Numbered from the stretch's first letter, positions 27,087 to 36,915 are shown. The stretch: DNA of 64,000 bases from Massilia putida (GCF_001941825.1 NZ_CP019038.1:248001-312000), one strand, 5' to 3'. Numbers and translations: made by a program. The notes: generated from the letters alone by a model not told the origin.

Positions 27087-27314
27087 ATGCGCCTGGACAT
27101 CTACCGCAGAGCCGAACACGACGGCAAGTTTTCCTACCTGGCCGTCCCCGAGACCCGTAACATCCCCGAGGAAGCCACGAATACCGACTGGGAAGTCGAA
27201 GCACGGGCCTTCGAAGTCGACGACGAAGCCGGCGACCTGCCGGACTATGATATCCAGAACCTGACCGGCCAGCTGGCCGAAAAAGGATACGCCGTCACGT
27301 CGTCGATGCACTGA
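27087..27314 (+). CDS. Small conserved protein, probably DUF6139 family
   Basis: A 75-residue hydrophilic protein (start MRLDIYRRAEHDGKF, internal EEATNTDWEVEARAF, end KGYAVTSSMH). I associate this with DUF6139, a small family of Oxalobacteraceae with no known role; this assignment is from memory. The start is ATG 27087, with AAAGGA at 27074-27079. Two in-frame ATGs lie upstream. Confidence 0.7.
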   Translation: MRLDIYRRAEHDGKFSYLAVPETRNIPEEATNTDWEVEARAFEVDDEAGDLPDYDIQNLTGQLAEKGYAVTSSMH

Positions 27315-27347
27315 CCGTCGCGCTGTCGCGACACGTCGATCGACATT

Positions 27348-27401
27348 CGCGGCCGTACGCCATCCGTCCCGACCAGCCGGGGTGGATGGCGTACGGCCGC
27401 G
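27348..27401. repeat. Long perfect inverted repeat (18-bp arms)
   Basis: Arms at 27348-27365 and 27384-27401 are exactly complementary (CGCGGCCGTACGCCATCC and its complement) around an 18-base loop. The loop itself can pair CCCG with CGGG. It lies between the small protein gene and the LpxO-like gene. There is no T-run, so it is a factor-dependent terminator, an attenuator or a 3' end stabiliser. Confidence 0.7.
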
Positions 27402-27444
27402 TATCGCATATGGTATCCTTGCGCCTCGTTTTGTCGGAGGCGTC

Positions 27445-28344
27445 ATGAAGTGGTTCGTTGTCGGTTTTCTCGTGCTGTCGGTCCTGCACATCCATTTCCG
27501 CGGCAAGGTGCGGCTGCCGTTCGGCCGCCAGCTGTTCGACCATTCGTCGTTCATGGCGCCGATCAATATGTTCATGCACCTGTTCTCAAAGGTGCCGAGC
27601 ACGCCGTACATCCCCGTGCGCGAATTCCCCGAACTGTCCGTGCTGCAGGAAAACTGGCCGACGATCCGCGAAGAAGGCCTGCGCCTCATCGAGCTTAAAA
27701 AGATCAAGGCCTCCGAGCAGAACAACGACGCCGGCTTCAATTCCTTCTTCAAGACGGGCTGGAAGCGTTTTTACCTCAAGTGGTACGACGCGAGCCACCC
27801 GTCGGCCGAACGCATGTGCCCCAAGACCTACGCGCTGCTGCAGGGCATCCCGTCCGTTAAGGCCGCGATGTTCGCCGAGCTGCCGCCGGGCGCCAAGCTG
27901 AACCCGCACCGCGACCCGTTCGCCGGCTCGATGCGTTACCACCTCGGCCTGGCGACGCCGAACGACGACCGCTGCTTCATCGAAGTCGACGGCCAGCGCT
28001 ACAGCTGGCGCGACGGCCAGGGCGTCATCTTCGACGAGACCTATATCCACTGGGCCGAAAACGCGAGCGACAGCGACCGCCTGATCCTGTTCTGCGACGT
28101 CGAGCGCCCGATGCGCTTCCGCTGGATGCAGGCCGTCAACCGCTGGCTGGGCCGCACGATGATGACGGCGGCCGCGTCGCCGAACGAGAGCGGCGACCAG
28201 ACGGGTCTCGTCAGCAAGCTGTTCCGCATCTCTTACGTGATGGGTCAGTACCGCCGCCGCTACAAGGCCTGGAACAAGACGGCGTACAAGGCGACAAAGG
28301 TCGCGCTGATCGTGGCGCTGGCGGCGCTGGTGTATTACATCTGA
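27445..28344 (+). CDS. Aspartyl/asparaginyl beta-hydroxylase family protein, LpxO-like
   Basis: A 299-residue non-heme iron, 2-oxoglutarate oxygenase. A hydrophobic N-terminal segment (residues 1-15) and a C-terminal one (about 280-299) suggest membrane anchoring at both ends, as in LpxO, which hydroxylates lipid A acyl chains. Iron-binding HRD (H near residue 154) and the distal H in IHWAENASDSDR are present. GMARY-like SMRYHLGLATP fits 2-oxoglutarate binding. CGGAGG precedes the ATG. The substrate assignment is by family resemblance. Confidence 0.85.
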   Translation: MKWFVVGFLVLSVLHIHFRGKVRLPFGRQLFDHSSFMAPINMFMHLFSKVPSTPYIPVREFPELSVLQENWPTIREEGLRLIELKKIKASEQNNDAGFNSFFKTGWKRFYLKWYDASHPSAERMCPKTYALLQGIPSVKAAMFAELPPGAKLNPHRDPFAGSMRYHLGLATPNDDRCFIEVDGQRYSWRDGQGVIFDETYIHWAENASDSDRLILFCDVERPMRFRWMQAVNRWLGRTMMTAAASPNESGDQTGLVSKLFRISYVMGQYRRRYKAWNKTAYKATKVALIVALAALVYYI

Positions 28345-28395
28345 CCCGGATGGCCGCGCGGGCCCGGGGAGTCCGCCGGACCGGCCGCGCCGGAC

Positions 28396-28424
28396 AAAAA
28401 AGGGCCGCAAGTGCGGCCCTTTTC
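28396..28424. terminator. Bidirectional rho-independent terminator
   Basis: GGGCCGC / GCGGCCC with loop AAGT is flanked by a T-run on the plus strand and an A-run on the minus strand. It therefore serves both the LpxO-like gene (plus) and the beta-barrel gene that ends at 28457 (minus). Confidence 0.85.
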
Positions 28425-28456
28425 GTTGAGCCGCGCCTTGCGGCCAAAGGGGATGC

Positions 28457-29812
28457 TCAGAAAGTGAAGGGCATCCTGACCATCAGCGTGACGTCCGGCG
28501 TGTCGCGTGTGAGGCCGGCGCCGACGGAGACGCTCAGCGTGCGGTTGTTCTTCATCCGGTAGGAGTAGCCCAGCAGGAGGGTGCCGAGCTGCACCCGGAC
28601 CGAGCCGGGGATCACGACGCCGTTCTGGTGCATGCGCCCGACGGAGTTGTGGTCGTAGCCGATGCTGAACGACGCCCGCTCGTTCAGCGCCAGTCCCATG
28701 CCGAAGTTGAAGCCGAACACGTCGCCCGGATCGACCTGCCCCAGAAATTCCCGTCCGCCGTTCAGCACCGTCCGGTAGATGTTGTTGCGCTTGAAGTTCT
28801 TCGTGTAGCTGAAGCCGCCGAAGAAGATCGCGGGGTCGGACGGCAACAGCCAGGTCACGCTCGGCTGGATCGAGTAGAAGCCGGAGCCGGTGGGCAGGTC
28901 GAGCGGCAGGCCGGTGCCCGTCACGTTCTGGCCCACGCAGCGGGTCTGGCAATCGGTGACGACCTGGAACGGGTCGCGGCCCGTGCGTGACTTGAAGCGC
29001 AGGCCGGCGATGTAGTACGGTGTGTCGACGCCGCCGTCGTTCAGCTGGTAGCGCCATCCCAGCTCGATGTCGCCGATGCCCTTGCCGCTCGTCTCGAACG
29101 CGCGCTCGGCCGCCGTGCCGGTGAACAGCTCGCGGCTGACGGTCGAGTCGCTGCGGTAGACGTAGGGGATCTTCGCTTCCAGTTCGAGACGGTTGTCGAA
29201 GCCGTAGCGGAACGTGGCGGTGCCCGTCGTCGTGTTGCGTTTGACCTCGCGCACGTCCAGCAGGCCGATCAGCAGGGCCGGGATCACCGTGTAGCCGACC
29301 AGTGCCACGCGGTTGCTGGACGAATAGCCATACTGGACGGACGGTTCGAACACGAGTTTGCCCCGCGGCGTCAGCACGCCCGGGGTCTCGAAGATCGGCG
29401 CCACTTCCGGTGCGCGCGGCGCGGGCGGACGGCCGACGGCATCGCCGGCGGATGTCTGGCCCGCGTCGGCGAGTGCGCCGCCCGTGCCGCGCAGCGGGGC
29501 CAGGCGGCCCGGATACACGGGTTGCGCGAGCGGAACCGCGGGCGCGGCCTGGACCTGGAGCGGATCCTGCGGCTGCGGCGCCGACAGATTGCCGGTCCCG
29601 CGCATCTTGTCGAGCTGCGCCGGCGCCGCCGCGACGCCGCTCGCGCGCAACTGGCGTTCGAGTTCGTCGACGCGCGCCCGCTGCTCTTCCAGCTGTTGTC
29701 GCATGATCTTGAGCTGCTCGAGGAGGTCAGGACCGGACTGGGCGCCGGCCGGGATGGCCGCCAGGGCCACGCTGACACCAATCACGCTGTACAGCGCTGG
29801 AATTTTTTGCAT
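28457..29812 (-). CDS. Unit A: coiled-coil plus outer-membrane beta-barrel exporter (FapF-like)
   Basis: A 451-residue secreted protein. The signal peptide ends near PAGA (residue 24). Residues about 25-55 form a coiled coil (LLEQLKIMRQQLEEQRARVD). A Pro/Ala-rich linker runs to about 130, then a beta-barrel of alternating strands ends in ...MPFTF, the aromatic C-terminus typical of outer-membrane proteins. A conserved cysteine pair (CQTRC) probably forms a loop disulfide. The coiled coil plus barrel layout matches FapF, the pore that exports Pseudomonas Fap amyloid subunits. It is the last gene of the unit A operon, ended by the terminator at 28396-28424. It is a close paralogue of 35701-36915. 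Confidence 0.8.
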   Translation of the reverse strand: MQKIPALYSVIGVSVALAAIPAGAQSGPDLLEQLKIMRQQLEEQRARVDELERQLRASGVAAAPAQLDKMRGTGNLSAPQPQDPLQVQAAPAVPLAQPVYPGRLAPLRGTGGALADAGQTSAGDAVGRPPAPRAPEVAPIFETPGVLTPRGKLVFEPSVQYGYSSSNRVALVGYTVIPALLIGLLDVREVKRNTTTGTATFRYGFDNRLELEAKIPYVYRSDSTVSRELFTGTAAERAFETSGKGIGDIELGWRYQLNDGGVDTPYYIAGLRFKSRTGRDPFQVVTDCQTRCVGQNVTGTGLPLDLPTGSGFYSIQPSVTWLLPSDPAIFFGGFSYTKNFKRNNIYRTVLNGGREFLGQVDPGDVFGFNFGMGLALNERASFSIGYDHNSVGRMHQNGVVIPGSVRVQLGTLLLGYSYRMKNNRTLSVSVGAGLTRDTPDVTLMVRMPFTF

Positions 29813-29837
29813 AAGTTTTCTCCAGGTTAAAAATCCG

Positions 29838-30341
29838 TCACCTGCCGGTGGCGGCGGTATTGAGCGCGTTCGCCAGGCTGGACTGGAAATTCATGGCTTG
29901 CAGCAGTCCGCGCGCGTTCACGCTTGCATTGATGATGGTCTGGTTGTTGATCAACTGGTTGTTCAGGCTGTTCTGGATGACGGTGCCGCCCAGCGTGGTG
30001 TCGCCCATCTGGACGTTGAACGTGCCGCCGCCATTCTGGATCAGGCGGACCTGATTCGCCGTGTCGGCGGTCAACGAGCTCTGGCCGCTCGTCAGGCGGC
30101 CGAGGTCGCCGAAGTCGAGCTGGCTGCGTTCCGCCACATTGCCATTGATCGTGACGATGCGCTCGATGCCGAGCGACACCGCGAGGCCGTTGTCGGTGAC
30201 GAAACCGCCGCGGTAGGCGTCCAGCTCGCTCGACGCCACGGCGTTGTCGCTGCTGAACGGATTGTCCGGGCCGCCGGCGAAGCCCTGCGTCGCGATCGCG
30301 GCGCTGGCCAGCACGAGGCCGATCTGGACGGGAATGCGCAT
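29838..30341 (-). CDS. Unit A: small secreted protein with RGG site and Gln/Asn motif
   Basis: A 167-residue exported protein. After a signal peptide (ending near GFAG, about residue 24) comes SSELDAYRGGF, in which L at -7 and E at -8 relative to the GG match a double-glycine processing site. A conserved block follows (GLAVSLGIERIVTING). The C-terminal part carries VIQNSLNNQLINNQTIIN, related to the motif of the other small protein of the unit. Start ATG 30341 has AGGAGA just upstream; it begins 11 bp after the C39 peptidase gene. Function unknown; I infer a minor subunit or export adaptor. Confidence 0.75.
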   Translation of the reverse strand: MRIPVQIGLVLASAAIATQGFAGGPDNPFSSDNAVASSELDAYRGGFVTDNGLAVSLGIERIVTINGNVAERSQLDFGDLGRLTSGQSSLTADTANQVRLIQNGGGTFNVQMGDTTLGGTVIQNSLNNQLINNQTIINASVNARGLLQAMNFQSSLANALNTAATGR

Positions 30342-30352
30342 GGGGTCTCCTG

Positions 30353-31042
30353 TCAAAAATCTCCGGGACCGAATTTCGGCAGCGTCGTCATGTCGATCGC
30401 GGTCCGGGTGACGCCCTCGGCCAGCGGCGCGCGCGGTGCGGCCGCCCAGTCGAGTTCGGCATTGAACGAAGGCTTGCCCGGTGCGTCGTGGATCACGAAC
30501 AGCAGCCGGGTCGGCCAGATGGATTCGAAGTGCTCGCGCGTGATCGACCGGGTGCCACTGGACGGATCGCCCAGCAGGATGCGCCCGTCGTCCGCGCCCT
30601 TGATGACGACGAAGTGGTTATAGCCTTTTTCCGAGATCAGCACGATGGCGGGCAGTTTGCTGTCGAACAGTTTCTGCAACGGCACCTGGAAGCCGTCCGC
30701 CTTGAAGCCGATCTTGGCGAGGTAGCGCTGCATGTCGAGCAGCGAAAAGCCTTCGCGACGGATCTTGGCCTGGTCGCCGATCTCCCACATTTCCTTGAAC
30801 GCGTCGGTTTCGCTGACCGGGTGGCCGTAGTGATAGGTCAGCAGCGTCGCCACCGCGGCCGAGCCGCAGCTGAAGTCGTATTGCTGGCGGGTCGTCGAGG
30901 TGAAGCGGAGCTCCCGCATGCTCTTGACCGGCACGTTGAAGCGGGCGCCGCCCGCGATCGGCAGGTCGGCCGCTTGTGCGCAGGCGGCGCCCAGCAAGGT
31001 GCCGAGCAATGAGCACAGGAGGGGCAGGGCGCCGTACTTCAT
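30353..31042 (-). CDS. Unit A: secreted C39 family cysteine peptidase (FapD-like)
   Basis: A 229-residue papain-fold peptidase with a signal peptide (ending near CAQA). The catalytic cysteine and oxyanion glutamine lie in RQQYDFSCGSAAVATLL, the histidine in YNHFVVIKG, and the aspartate in LLGDPSSGTRS, all as in the peptidase C39 domain that cleaves after Gly-Gly. Unlike bacteriocin exporters there is no ABC transporter; the enzyme is a stand-alone periplasmic protein, as FapD is in the Fap system. Its start overlaps the stop of the preceding gene (ATGA). Likely substrates are the two small proteins of the unit, which carry R-G-G sites. Confidence 0.87.
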   Translation of the reverse strand: MKYGALPLLCSLLGTLLGAACAQAADLPIAGGARFNVPVKSMRELRFTSTTRQQYDFSCGSAAVATLLTYHYGHPVSETDAFKEMWEIGDQAKIRREGFSLLDMQRYLAKIGFKADGFQVPLQKLFDSKLPAIVLISEKGYNHFVVIKGADDGRILLGDPSSGTRSITREHFESIWPTRLLFVIHDAPGKPSFNAELDWAAAPRAPLAEGVTRTAIDMTTLPKFGPGDF

Positions 31043-31464
31043 TTGAACTGCAGGTTGACGATGGTGGCGTTCTGGATCAGGACGTTCGCGCCGCTGTTCT
31101 GGATCACCACCGGTATGCCCGACATGTTGGCGAACGCCCCGGCGTCGATCGTGTTCGACCCTGTGACGACGCTTACCGCGCTGTTGCCGGTCACGACGCC
31201 GCTGAGATTCGCGTTGTTATTGGTCGTGAACGTGTCCGTACCGCCGCGCGAATGTTCCAGCTTGCCCAGGTCGGCGGCCGGCCCGAATCCGAGCGCGTCC
31301 GGCTTTGCCGCCTTGTCCGCACCCGTGACCGGCTGGCCGGCCGGCGCGTTGTCCTGGACGGGGACCGCGAGTTCCGGTCCTGCTAGGGCCGCGGATGCGC
31401 AGGCCGCGAGCACAGCGAAGCTGCACACGCGGCGGCTAGCATGACTCTTGAGTGATGACTGCAT
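31039..31464 (-). CDS. Unit A: small secreted protein ending in a Gln/Asn beta-motif
   Basis: A 141-residue exported protein: a signal peptide to about residue 28, a Pro/Ala-rich region, then LGKLEHSRGGT, a candidate C39 cleavage site (L at -7, GG). The last about 60 residues are Asn/Gln/Ser/Val-rich and end VIQNSGANVLIQNATIVN, then LQFK. Alternating hydrophobic and Gln/Asn residues suggest a cross-beta or beta-solenoid fold. The C-terminal half aligns by eye with the conserved ends of the Gly-rich protein encoded just upstream. I infer a structural subunit or nucleator of the same fibre. Confidence 0.75.
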   Translation of the reverse strand: MQSSLKSHASRRVCSFAVLAACASAALAGPELAVPVQDNAPAGQPVTGADKAAKPDALGFGPAADLGKLEHSRGGTDTFTTNNNANLSGVVTGNSAVSVVTGSNTIDAGAFANMSGIPVVIQNSGANVLIQNATIVNLQFK

Positions 31465-31489
31465 TGTCTACCCCCGGTTGCTTCGTAAA

Positions 31490-31515
31490 ACCGCCGTGCC
31501 CGCGGGCACGGCGGT
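31490..31515 (-). promoter_or_regulatory. Unit A: 26-bp perfect palindrome after the Gly-rich gene
   Basis: ACCGCCGTGCCCG followed by its exact complement lies 8 bp past the stop of the Gly-rich gene and before the next gene. Unit B has a near-identical palindrome at the same place. No T-run follows, so I read it as an intercistronic hairpin that raises the level of the major-subunit message over the downstream genes. Confidence 0.65.
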
Positions 31516-31523
31516 ACGCCGCC

Positions 31524-33674
31524 TTACTTGCCGACAGCCAGATTGCTCTGGACGTTCACGCTCTGCTGGATCAGCGAGGAGAAGCCGTTGTTCTGGCTGA
31601 CCACCATCACGCCCGCAGCCGACTGGCCGACACCGCTCATGGTGTTGGACATGTCGAAGGTGCCGGCATTGACGGTGTTCGTGCCGCCGGCGCCGCCGGT
31701 GCCGGCGCCGCCCATGCCGCCGGTACCGATGCCTGCCGTGACGTTGGCGAGAGCGCCGCCGGCGCCGCCGGTGGTCGAGCCGCCGTTGCCGCCATTGCCG
31801 CCGTTGCCGGCCGTTGCGTTACCCACGGTGGCCGCACCGGTCGTCGCCGCACCGCTGGTGGCCGCGCCGGTGGTGGCGCCGCCGCTGGTGGCTGCACCGC
31901 CGGCCGCGCCTGCGCCGCCCGTGTTCGATGCCATACCGCTGGCTGCACCCGCACCGCCCGCTGCGCCGGCACCTGCCGCGCCCGAGCTTGCCGTACCTGC
32001 GGCGCCGGCACCGCCCGCGCCCGAGCTTGCCGTACCTGCCGCACCCGCGCCGCCCGCGCCGCCTGCGCCGCCCGTGTTGGCCGCGCCGCTACCCGCCGTC
32101 GAGGTCAGGGCACCGCCGGCACCGCCGGCTGCGCCGGTCGCGGCACCACCTGCTGCGCCGGCACCGCCGGTGTTCGAGGCCATGGCGCCCGCGCCGCCAG
32201 CACCGCCAGCCGCGCCGGCCGCACCCGAGCCGCCTGCACCGCCTGCCGCGCCGGCCGCACCCGAACCGCCCGCGCCGCCAGCCGCACCGGCGGCGCCAGC
32301 GCCGCCGGCGCCGCCAGTGCCGAGGCCGGCGGTCGAGGTCGAGCCGGCGCCCGTCGTCGCGCCGCTCGTGGCCGTCGACGTGCCCGCGTTGGCGCTGCCG
32401 CTGCCGCTGAGGCCACCGGCACCGGACGTGGCCGTGTGGGTGCCGTTGCTGTCCGAGCTGCCGGCGGTCGGGCTGGTCGCCGACGAGCTGCCACCGGTAC
32501 CTGCGCCGGCCAGGCCGCCTGCGCCGCCAAAGCCGCCGGCGCCGCCCGCTGCACCGGCACCGCCCGCACCGCCGGCCGCACCCGCTGCACCCGCGCCGCC
32601 TGCGCCGCCGGCCGCACCCGCGCCGCCTGCGCCACCGGTGGCTGCACCCGTGCCGCCGCCCATGCCGCCCATGCCGGCGGTGGTGGGGCCGCTGGCGCCG
32701 CCGTTACCGCCGGTCGTGGCGCCCGTGGCGCCGCCGTTGCCGCCCGAAGCCAGGCCGCCTGCGCCGCCGGCCGCGCCCGCACCGCCCGCTGCGGTCGCGC
32801 CACCGCTCAAGCCGCCTGCGCCGCCTGCGGCGCTGGCCGTGCCGGTGGAGCCGCCGAAGCCGCCTGCGGCGCCCGCGCCGCCGGCACCACTCGACGCACC
32901 CGAGGCAATGCCGCCCGCGCCGCCCGCGCCGGCGGTCGCGCCGCCGGTGGTTGCCGCACCGGCGCTGGCGGCGCCGGTGGTGGCGGCGCCTGCGCTGGCG
33001 CTGCCGTTGGTGGCCGTACCGCCCGCGGCGCCCGCGGCGCCGTGTGCACTGCCGGAGCCGCCGCCCGCGCCGGTGCTGGCCGTGACGCTGCCGCCCGTGC
33101 CTGCAGCGCCGGCGCCGGCCGTACCGGCAGCGCCGTTGGCGCCACCGCTATTGGTGGCCACGTTGCCGATGCCCGAGATCGTGTTGCCGGAGACGCTGCC
33201 GCTCAGGTTCGCGGTGGCGTTGGCCGTCGAGTTGTTGAAGCTGTTCGAGAAGGTCGACGTGGCCGTGCCGCCATTGTTGGCCGCGACGCCGCCGACGGCG
33301 GATGCGGTTGCATCGCCGGAGCTGCGGTTGCTGTTGTCCGTGCTCGTGGTGGTATTCGTGGTGGTACTCGTGGTCGTATTGGTGCTGCGGTTGCTGCTGT
33401 CGTGGGTGCTGTTGTCCGTGTTCGTGGTCGTGCTGACGCTGCGGTTGCTGCTGTCGTGGGTGCTGTTGTCCGTGTTCGTCGTATTCGTCGTGTTGTTCGT
33501 CGTCGCGGTGCTGTTATTCGTGCTGCGGTTGCTGTTGTCGTGCGTGCTGTTGTCCGTCGTACGGGTCGTGGTCTGCGTGGCCGTGCTGCCGCCGCCCGCG
33601 CTGTTCGTATCCTGGGCTTGTGCGCTCAACGAGAAAGCCAGCGAAATTGCCGTCACGAGCAAGGTCTTGTTCAT
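31524..33674 (-). CDS. Unit A: large secreted Gly/Ala-rich repeat protein (putative major fibre subunit)
   Basis: A 716-residue protein. A signal peptide (cleavage after SAQA, residue 20) is followed by a Thr/Asn/Ser-rich region with repeats of DNSTHDSSNRS (about 21-135). Next comes a conserved LSGSVSGNTISGIGN block (about 157-171), then about 490 residues of GGAGGAGAAGGAG-type repeats with almost no charge and no Cys. A conserved C-terminal block (about 664-716) contains NTVNAGTF and QSAAGVMVVSQN. ATG 33674 follows GGGGAA. It resembles mycobacterial PGRS sequences only in composition. A sigma-54 promoter lies 64 bp upstream. I infer a surface fibre or matrix protein; no enzyme motif is present. 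Confidence 0.82.
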   Translation of the reverse strand: MNKTLLVTAISLAFSLSAQAQDTNSAGGGSTATQTTTRTTDNSTHDNSNRSTNNSTATTNNTTNTTNTDNSTHDSSNRSVSTTTNTDNSTHDSSNRSTNTTTSTTTNTTTSTDNSNRSSGDATASAVGGVAANNGGTATSTFSNSFNNSTANATANLSGSVSGNTISGIGNVATNSGGANGAAGTAGAGAAGTGGSVTASTGAGGGSGSAHGAAGAAGGTATNGSASAGAATTGAASAGAATTGGATAGAGGAGGIASGASSGAGGAGAAGGFGGSTGTASAAGGAGGLSGGATAAGGAGAAGGAGGLASGGNGGATGATTGGNGGASGPTTAGMGGMGGGTGAATGGAGGAGAAGGAGGAGAAGAAGGAGGAGAAGGAGGFGGAGGLAGAGTGGSSSATSPTAGSSDSNGTHTATSGAGGLSGSGSANAGTSTATSGATTGAGSTSTAGLGTGGAGGAGAAGAAGGAGGSGAAGAAGGAGGSGAAGAAGGAGGAGAMASNTGGAGAAGGAATGAAGGAGGALTSTAGSGAANTGGAGGAGGAGAAGTASSGAGGAGAAGTASSGAAGAGAAGGAGAASGMASNTGGAGAAGGAATSGGATTGAATSGAATTGAATVGNATAGNGGNGGNGGSTTGGAGGALANVTAGIGTGGMGGAGTGGAGGTNTVNAGTFDMSNTMSGVGQSAAGVMVVSQNNGFSSLIQQSVNVQSNLAVGK
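33385..33560. repeat. Tandem coding repeats in the Thr/Asn/Ser region of the unit A Gly-rich gene
   Basis: Copies of a unit of about 40 bp begin at 33385, 33439 and 33523; the first two are nearly identical and 54 bp (18 codons) apart. They encode the repeated DNSTHDSSNRS segment. Such repeats allow length change by recombination or slippage. Confidence 0.7.
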
Positions 33675-33737
33675 TCGAGTTCCCCTCGGGTTTGATGGTT
33701 GGTGATGGGTCGGCTGTAGCGCCGACTTCCATCTCTT

Positions 33738-33753
33738 TGCACTTTCAGTGCCA
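33738..33753 (-). promoter_or_regulatory. Unit A: sigma-54 (RpoN) promoter of the Gly-rich operon
   Basis: On the minus strand the site reads TGGCACTGAAAGTGCA, against the consensus TGGCAC-N5-TTGCA; only one base of the -12 element differs. It is 64 bp from the ATG at 33674, exactly the distance found for the corresponding site of unit B. A sigma-54 activator gene lies directly upstream. Confidence 0.8.
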
Positions 33754-33772
33754 GCCATACTGTCGAGTTCGC

Positions 33773-33785
33773 TAACCCATTGTTT
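33773..33785 (-). promoter_or_regulatory. Unit A: IHF-like site upstream of the sigma-54 promoter
   Basis: The minus strand reads AAACAATGGGTTA, one mismatch from the IHF consensus WATCAA-N4-TTR. It lies 20 bp upstream of the sigma-54 site, as in unit B where the match is perfect. IHF commonly bends DNA to bring a bound activator to sigma-54 polymerase. Confidence 0.6.
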
Positions 33786-33908
33786 TTGTTGACTTTGTGC
33801 GGATTTTCCTACACGGTCGTCAGTGAAAATCCGGCACGATTTACCGAAAATATCGAAAAAGTGTTTCACTTCCGGTACAACTGTGTCCACGCTTGTGCCG
33901 AAACACAC

Positions 33909-33935
33909 AAAAAAAAGTGGACACCTTGTCCACTT
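33909..33935 (-). terminator. Rho-independent terminator after the unit A activator gene
   Basis: A 9-bp perfect stem (AAGTGGACA / TGTCCACTT) with a 3-base loop is followed on the minus strand by a run of eight T. It is 22 bp past the activator stop codon, separating the activator transcript from the sigma-54-driven operon. Confidence 0.85.
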
Positions 33936-33957
33936 CTGCACCACCCCGCGCGCGCGC

Positions 33958-35295
<1,338 letters not shown>

Positions 35296-35700
35296 CCATC
35301 CTCCATCGGGTAATCGGCCGGTCCTCGCTATGGCGGCAGACGAATGGGAGAACCGGCATGTATCTCTTGACAAGTGTAACGGTACGTAACCTCGGCTGCT
35401 GTTCTGTAGCCTGTTAGCAATTCCACACTGTAAGTTAATCTTTGTTTAACATTATGCCGCCCGCAGAAGATTTGTGGCGGACGATAGCGTATCGGCCGTC
35501 GGTTACAATTAGTCACAATCCTGTAACCATTCTTCATAAGGGTCAAGCGAATACGGGTGCCCGTGTGGCTTTTTGCTGATTCGGGCGCGCGAACACCCCA
35601 CCGGTGGGGAATCGCGATGCGCGGAGGGTAGGCAGAAACACGGTGGGGATCGTGCCGGCGATAATGCCGGCACGCCCCGTATTGGAAGACGGCTTTTGCT
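35296..35700. other. Gene-free interval between unit B and unit A
   Basis: 405 bp with no supportable gene. It holds the 3' hairpin of the unit B beta-barrel gene: GTGCCGGC at 35652-35659 and GCCGGCAC at 35666-35673, a perfect stem without a T-run. It also holds the 14-bp palindrome CCCCACCGGTGGGG at 35598-35611. The AT-rich stretch around 35380-35530 should contain the unit A activator promoter, but I cannot assign clear boxes. Confidence 0.6.
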
Positions 35701-36915
35701 TCAGAAAGCGAACGGCACCCGCACGGTCAGCGTGACGTCGGGCGTGTCGCGCGTGAGCCCGGCGCCCACCGACACGTTCACGGTGCGGCCCCGGTCGAGC
35801 CGGTACGATGCGCCGATCAGCAGCGTGCCCAATTGGATGCGCACGGAGCCCGGGATCACCTGGCCGTTCTGGCGCGTACGGTCGACGGCGCTGTGGTCGT
35901 AGCCGATGCTCAGCGACGCCTTGTCGTTCAGGGCGAGCCCCATGCCGAGATTGAATCCGAACACGTCGCCCGCCTTGATCGTGCCCAGCGGCTCGCGTTT
36001 GCCGTCGAGGACGGTGCGGTAGACGTTGCGCCGTTCCGTATTGCGCGTGTAGCTGAAGCTGCCGAAGAACACGGCCGGGTCGGACGGCAGCAGCCACGTC
36101 AGGCTGGGCTGCAGCGAGCGGAACCCGGAACCCGTGGGCAGCGACAGCGGCAGGCCGGTGCCCGTGACGTTCTCGCCCACGCACCGGGTCTGGCAGTCGG
36201 TGACGACCTCGAACGGGTCGCGCCCCGTGCGCGACTTGTAGCGCAGGCCCGCGATCCAGTATGCACGGTCGGGGCCGCCGTCGTTGAGCTGGTAGCGCAT
36301 GGCGGCCTCGACGTCGCCGATCGCCTTGCCGCTCGTGTCGAACGCGCGCTCGGACGCGGTGCCGGTAAAAATTTCCCGGCTGACCGTCGAGTCGGTGCGG
36401 TACACATACGGGATCTTCGCTTCCACTTCCAGGCGGTTGCCGACGCCATAACGGAACGCGGCGGCGGCCGTCGTCGTGTTGCGTTTCACCTCGCGCACGT
36501 CCAGCAGGCCGATCAGCAGCGCGGGGATCACCGTATAGCCGACCAGCGCCACGCGGTTGCTGGACGAGTAGCCGTACTGGACGGACGGCTCGAAGACGAA
36601 GCGCCCGCGCGGCGTCAGCACGCCCGGGCTCTCGAAGAGGGGCGCCACCTCCGGCGCCTTCGCGGGCGCTTGCGGCGCCGGCCCGACCGCGACCGGGGCA
36701 GGGTCGGCGGCGGGCCCCCGCCCGCGCAGGTCGTCCAGGCGGGACGGCGCCGCCCCGAGTTGCCGTTCGAGCGCGTCGATGCGGGCGCGTTGCTGGTCAA
36801 GTTGTTGCCGCATGGCCTGCAGCTGCGTTATCAGATCGGCGCCGGAGTCGGCCGTCGCCGGGGTGCAGGACAGCGCCAGGCCGAGGCTGAGCGCGCCGGG
36901 CAGTATTCGCTTCAT
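35701..36915 (-). CDS. Unit B: coiled-coil plus outer-membrane beta-barrel exporter (FapF-like)
   Basis: A 404-residue paralogue of the unit A barrel protein (28457-29812). Signal peptide to about residue 22 (TPATA), a coiled coil (LITQLQAMRQQLDQQRARID), a shorter Pro/Ala linker, then the barrel with the same CQTRC pair and the aromatic end VRVPFAF. The barrel region is nearly colinear with its paralogue, while the linker is about 40 residues shorter. Start ATG 36915 has GGAGA at the same spacing as the other genes of the unit. An ATG at 36939 overlapping the previous stop is an alternative. Confidence 0.8.
   Translation of the reverse strand: MKRILPGALSLGLALSCTPATADSGADLITQLQAMRQQLDQQRARIDALERQLGAAPSRLDDLRGRGPAADPAPVAVGPAPQAPAKAPEVAPLFESPGVLTPRGRFVFEPSVQYGYSSSNRVALVGYTVIPALLIGLLDVREVKRNTTTAAAAFRYGVGNRLEVEAKIPYVYRTDSTVSREIFTGTASERAFDTSGKAIGDVEAAMRYQLNDGGPDRAYWIAGLRYKSRTGRDPFEVVTDCQTRCVGENVTGTGLPLSLPTGSGFRSLQPSLTWLLPSDPAVFFGSFSYTRNTERRNVYRTVLDGKREPLGTIKAGDVFGFNLGMGLALNDKASLSIGYDHSAVDRTRQNGQVIPGSVRIQLGTLLIGASYRLDRGRTVNVSVGAGLTRDTPDVTLTVRVPFAF

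Noticed and set aside
33331..33560. CRISPR array in the tandem repeats of the unit A gene
   Set aside because: The repeats are in frame, of uneven spacing, code for a repeated peptide, and there are no unique spacers or cas genes.
31524..33674. Mycobacterial PE_PGRS relationship of the Gly-rich proteins
   Set aside because: Only the Gly/Ala composition is similar; there is no PE domain, and the ends are unrelated.
31452..33705. Very long plus-strand frames (over 700 codons, Pro/Ala- or Ala/Gly-rich) opposite the unit A Gly-rich gene
   Set aside because: They are antisense shadows of GGC/GCC repeats. Only the minus frame has a signal peptide, conserved ends, a ribosome site, an upstream promoter and a paralogue with conserved ends.
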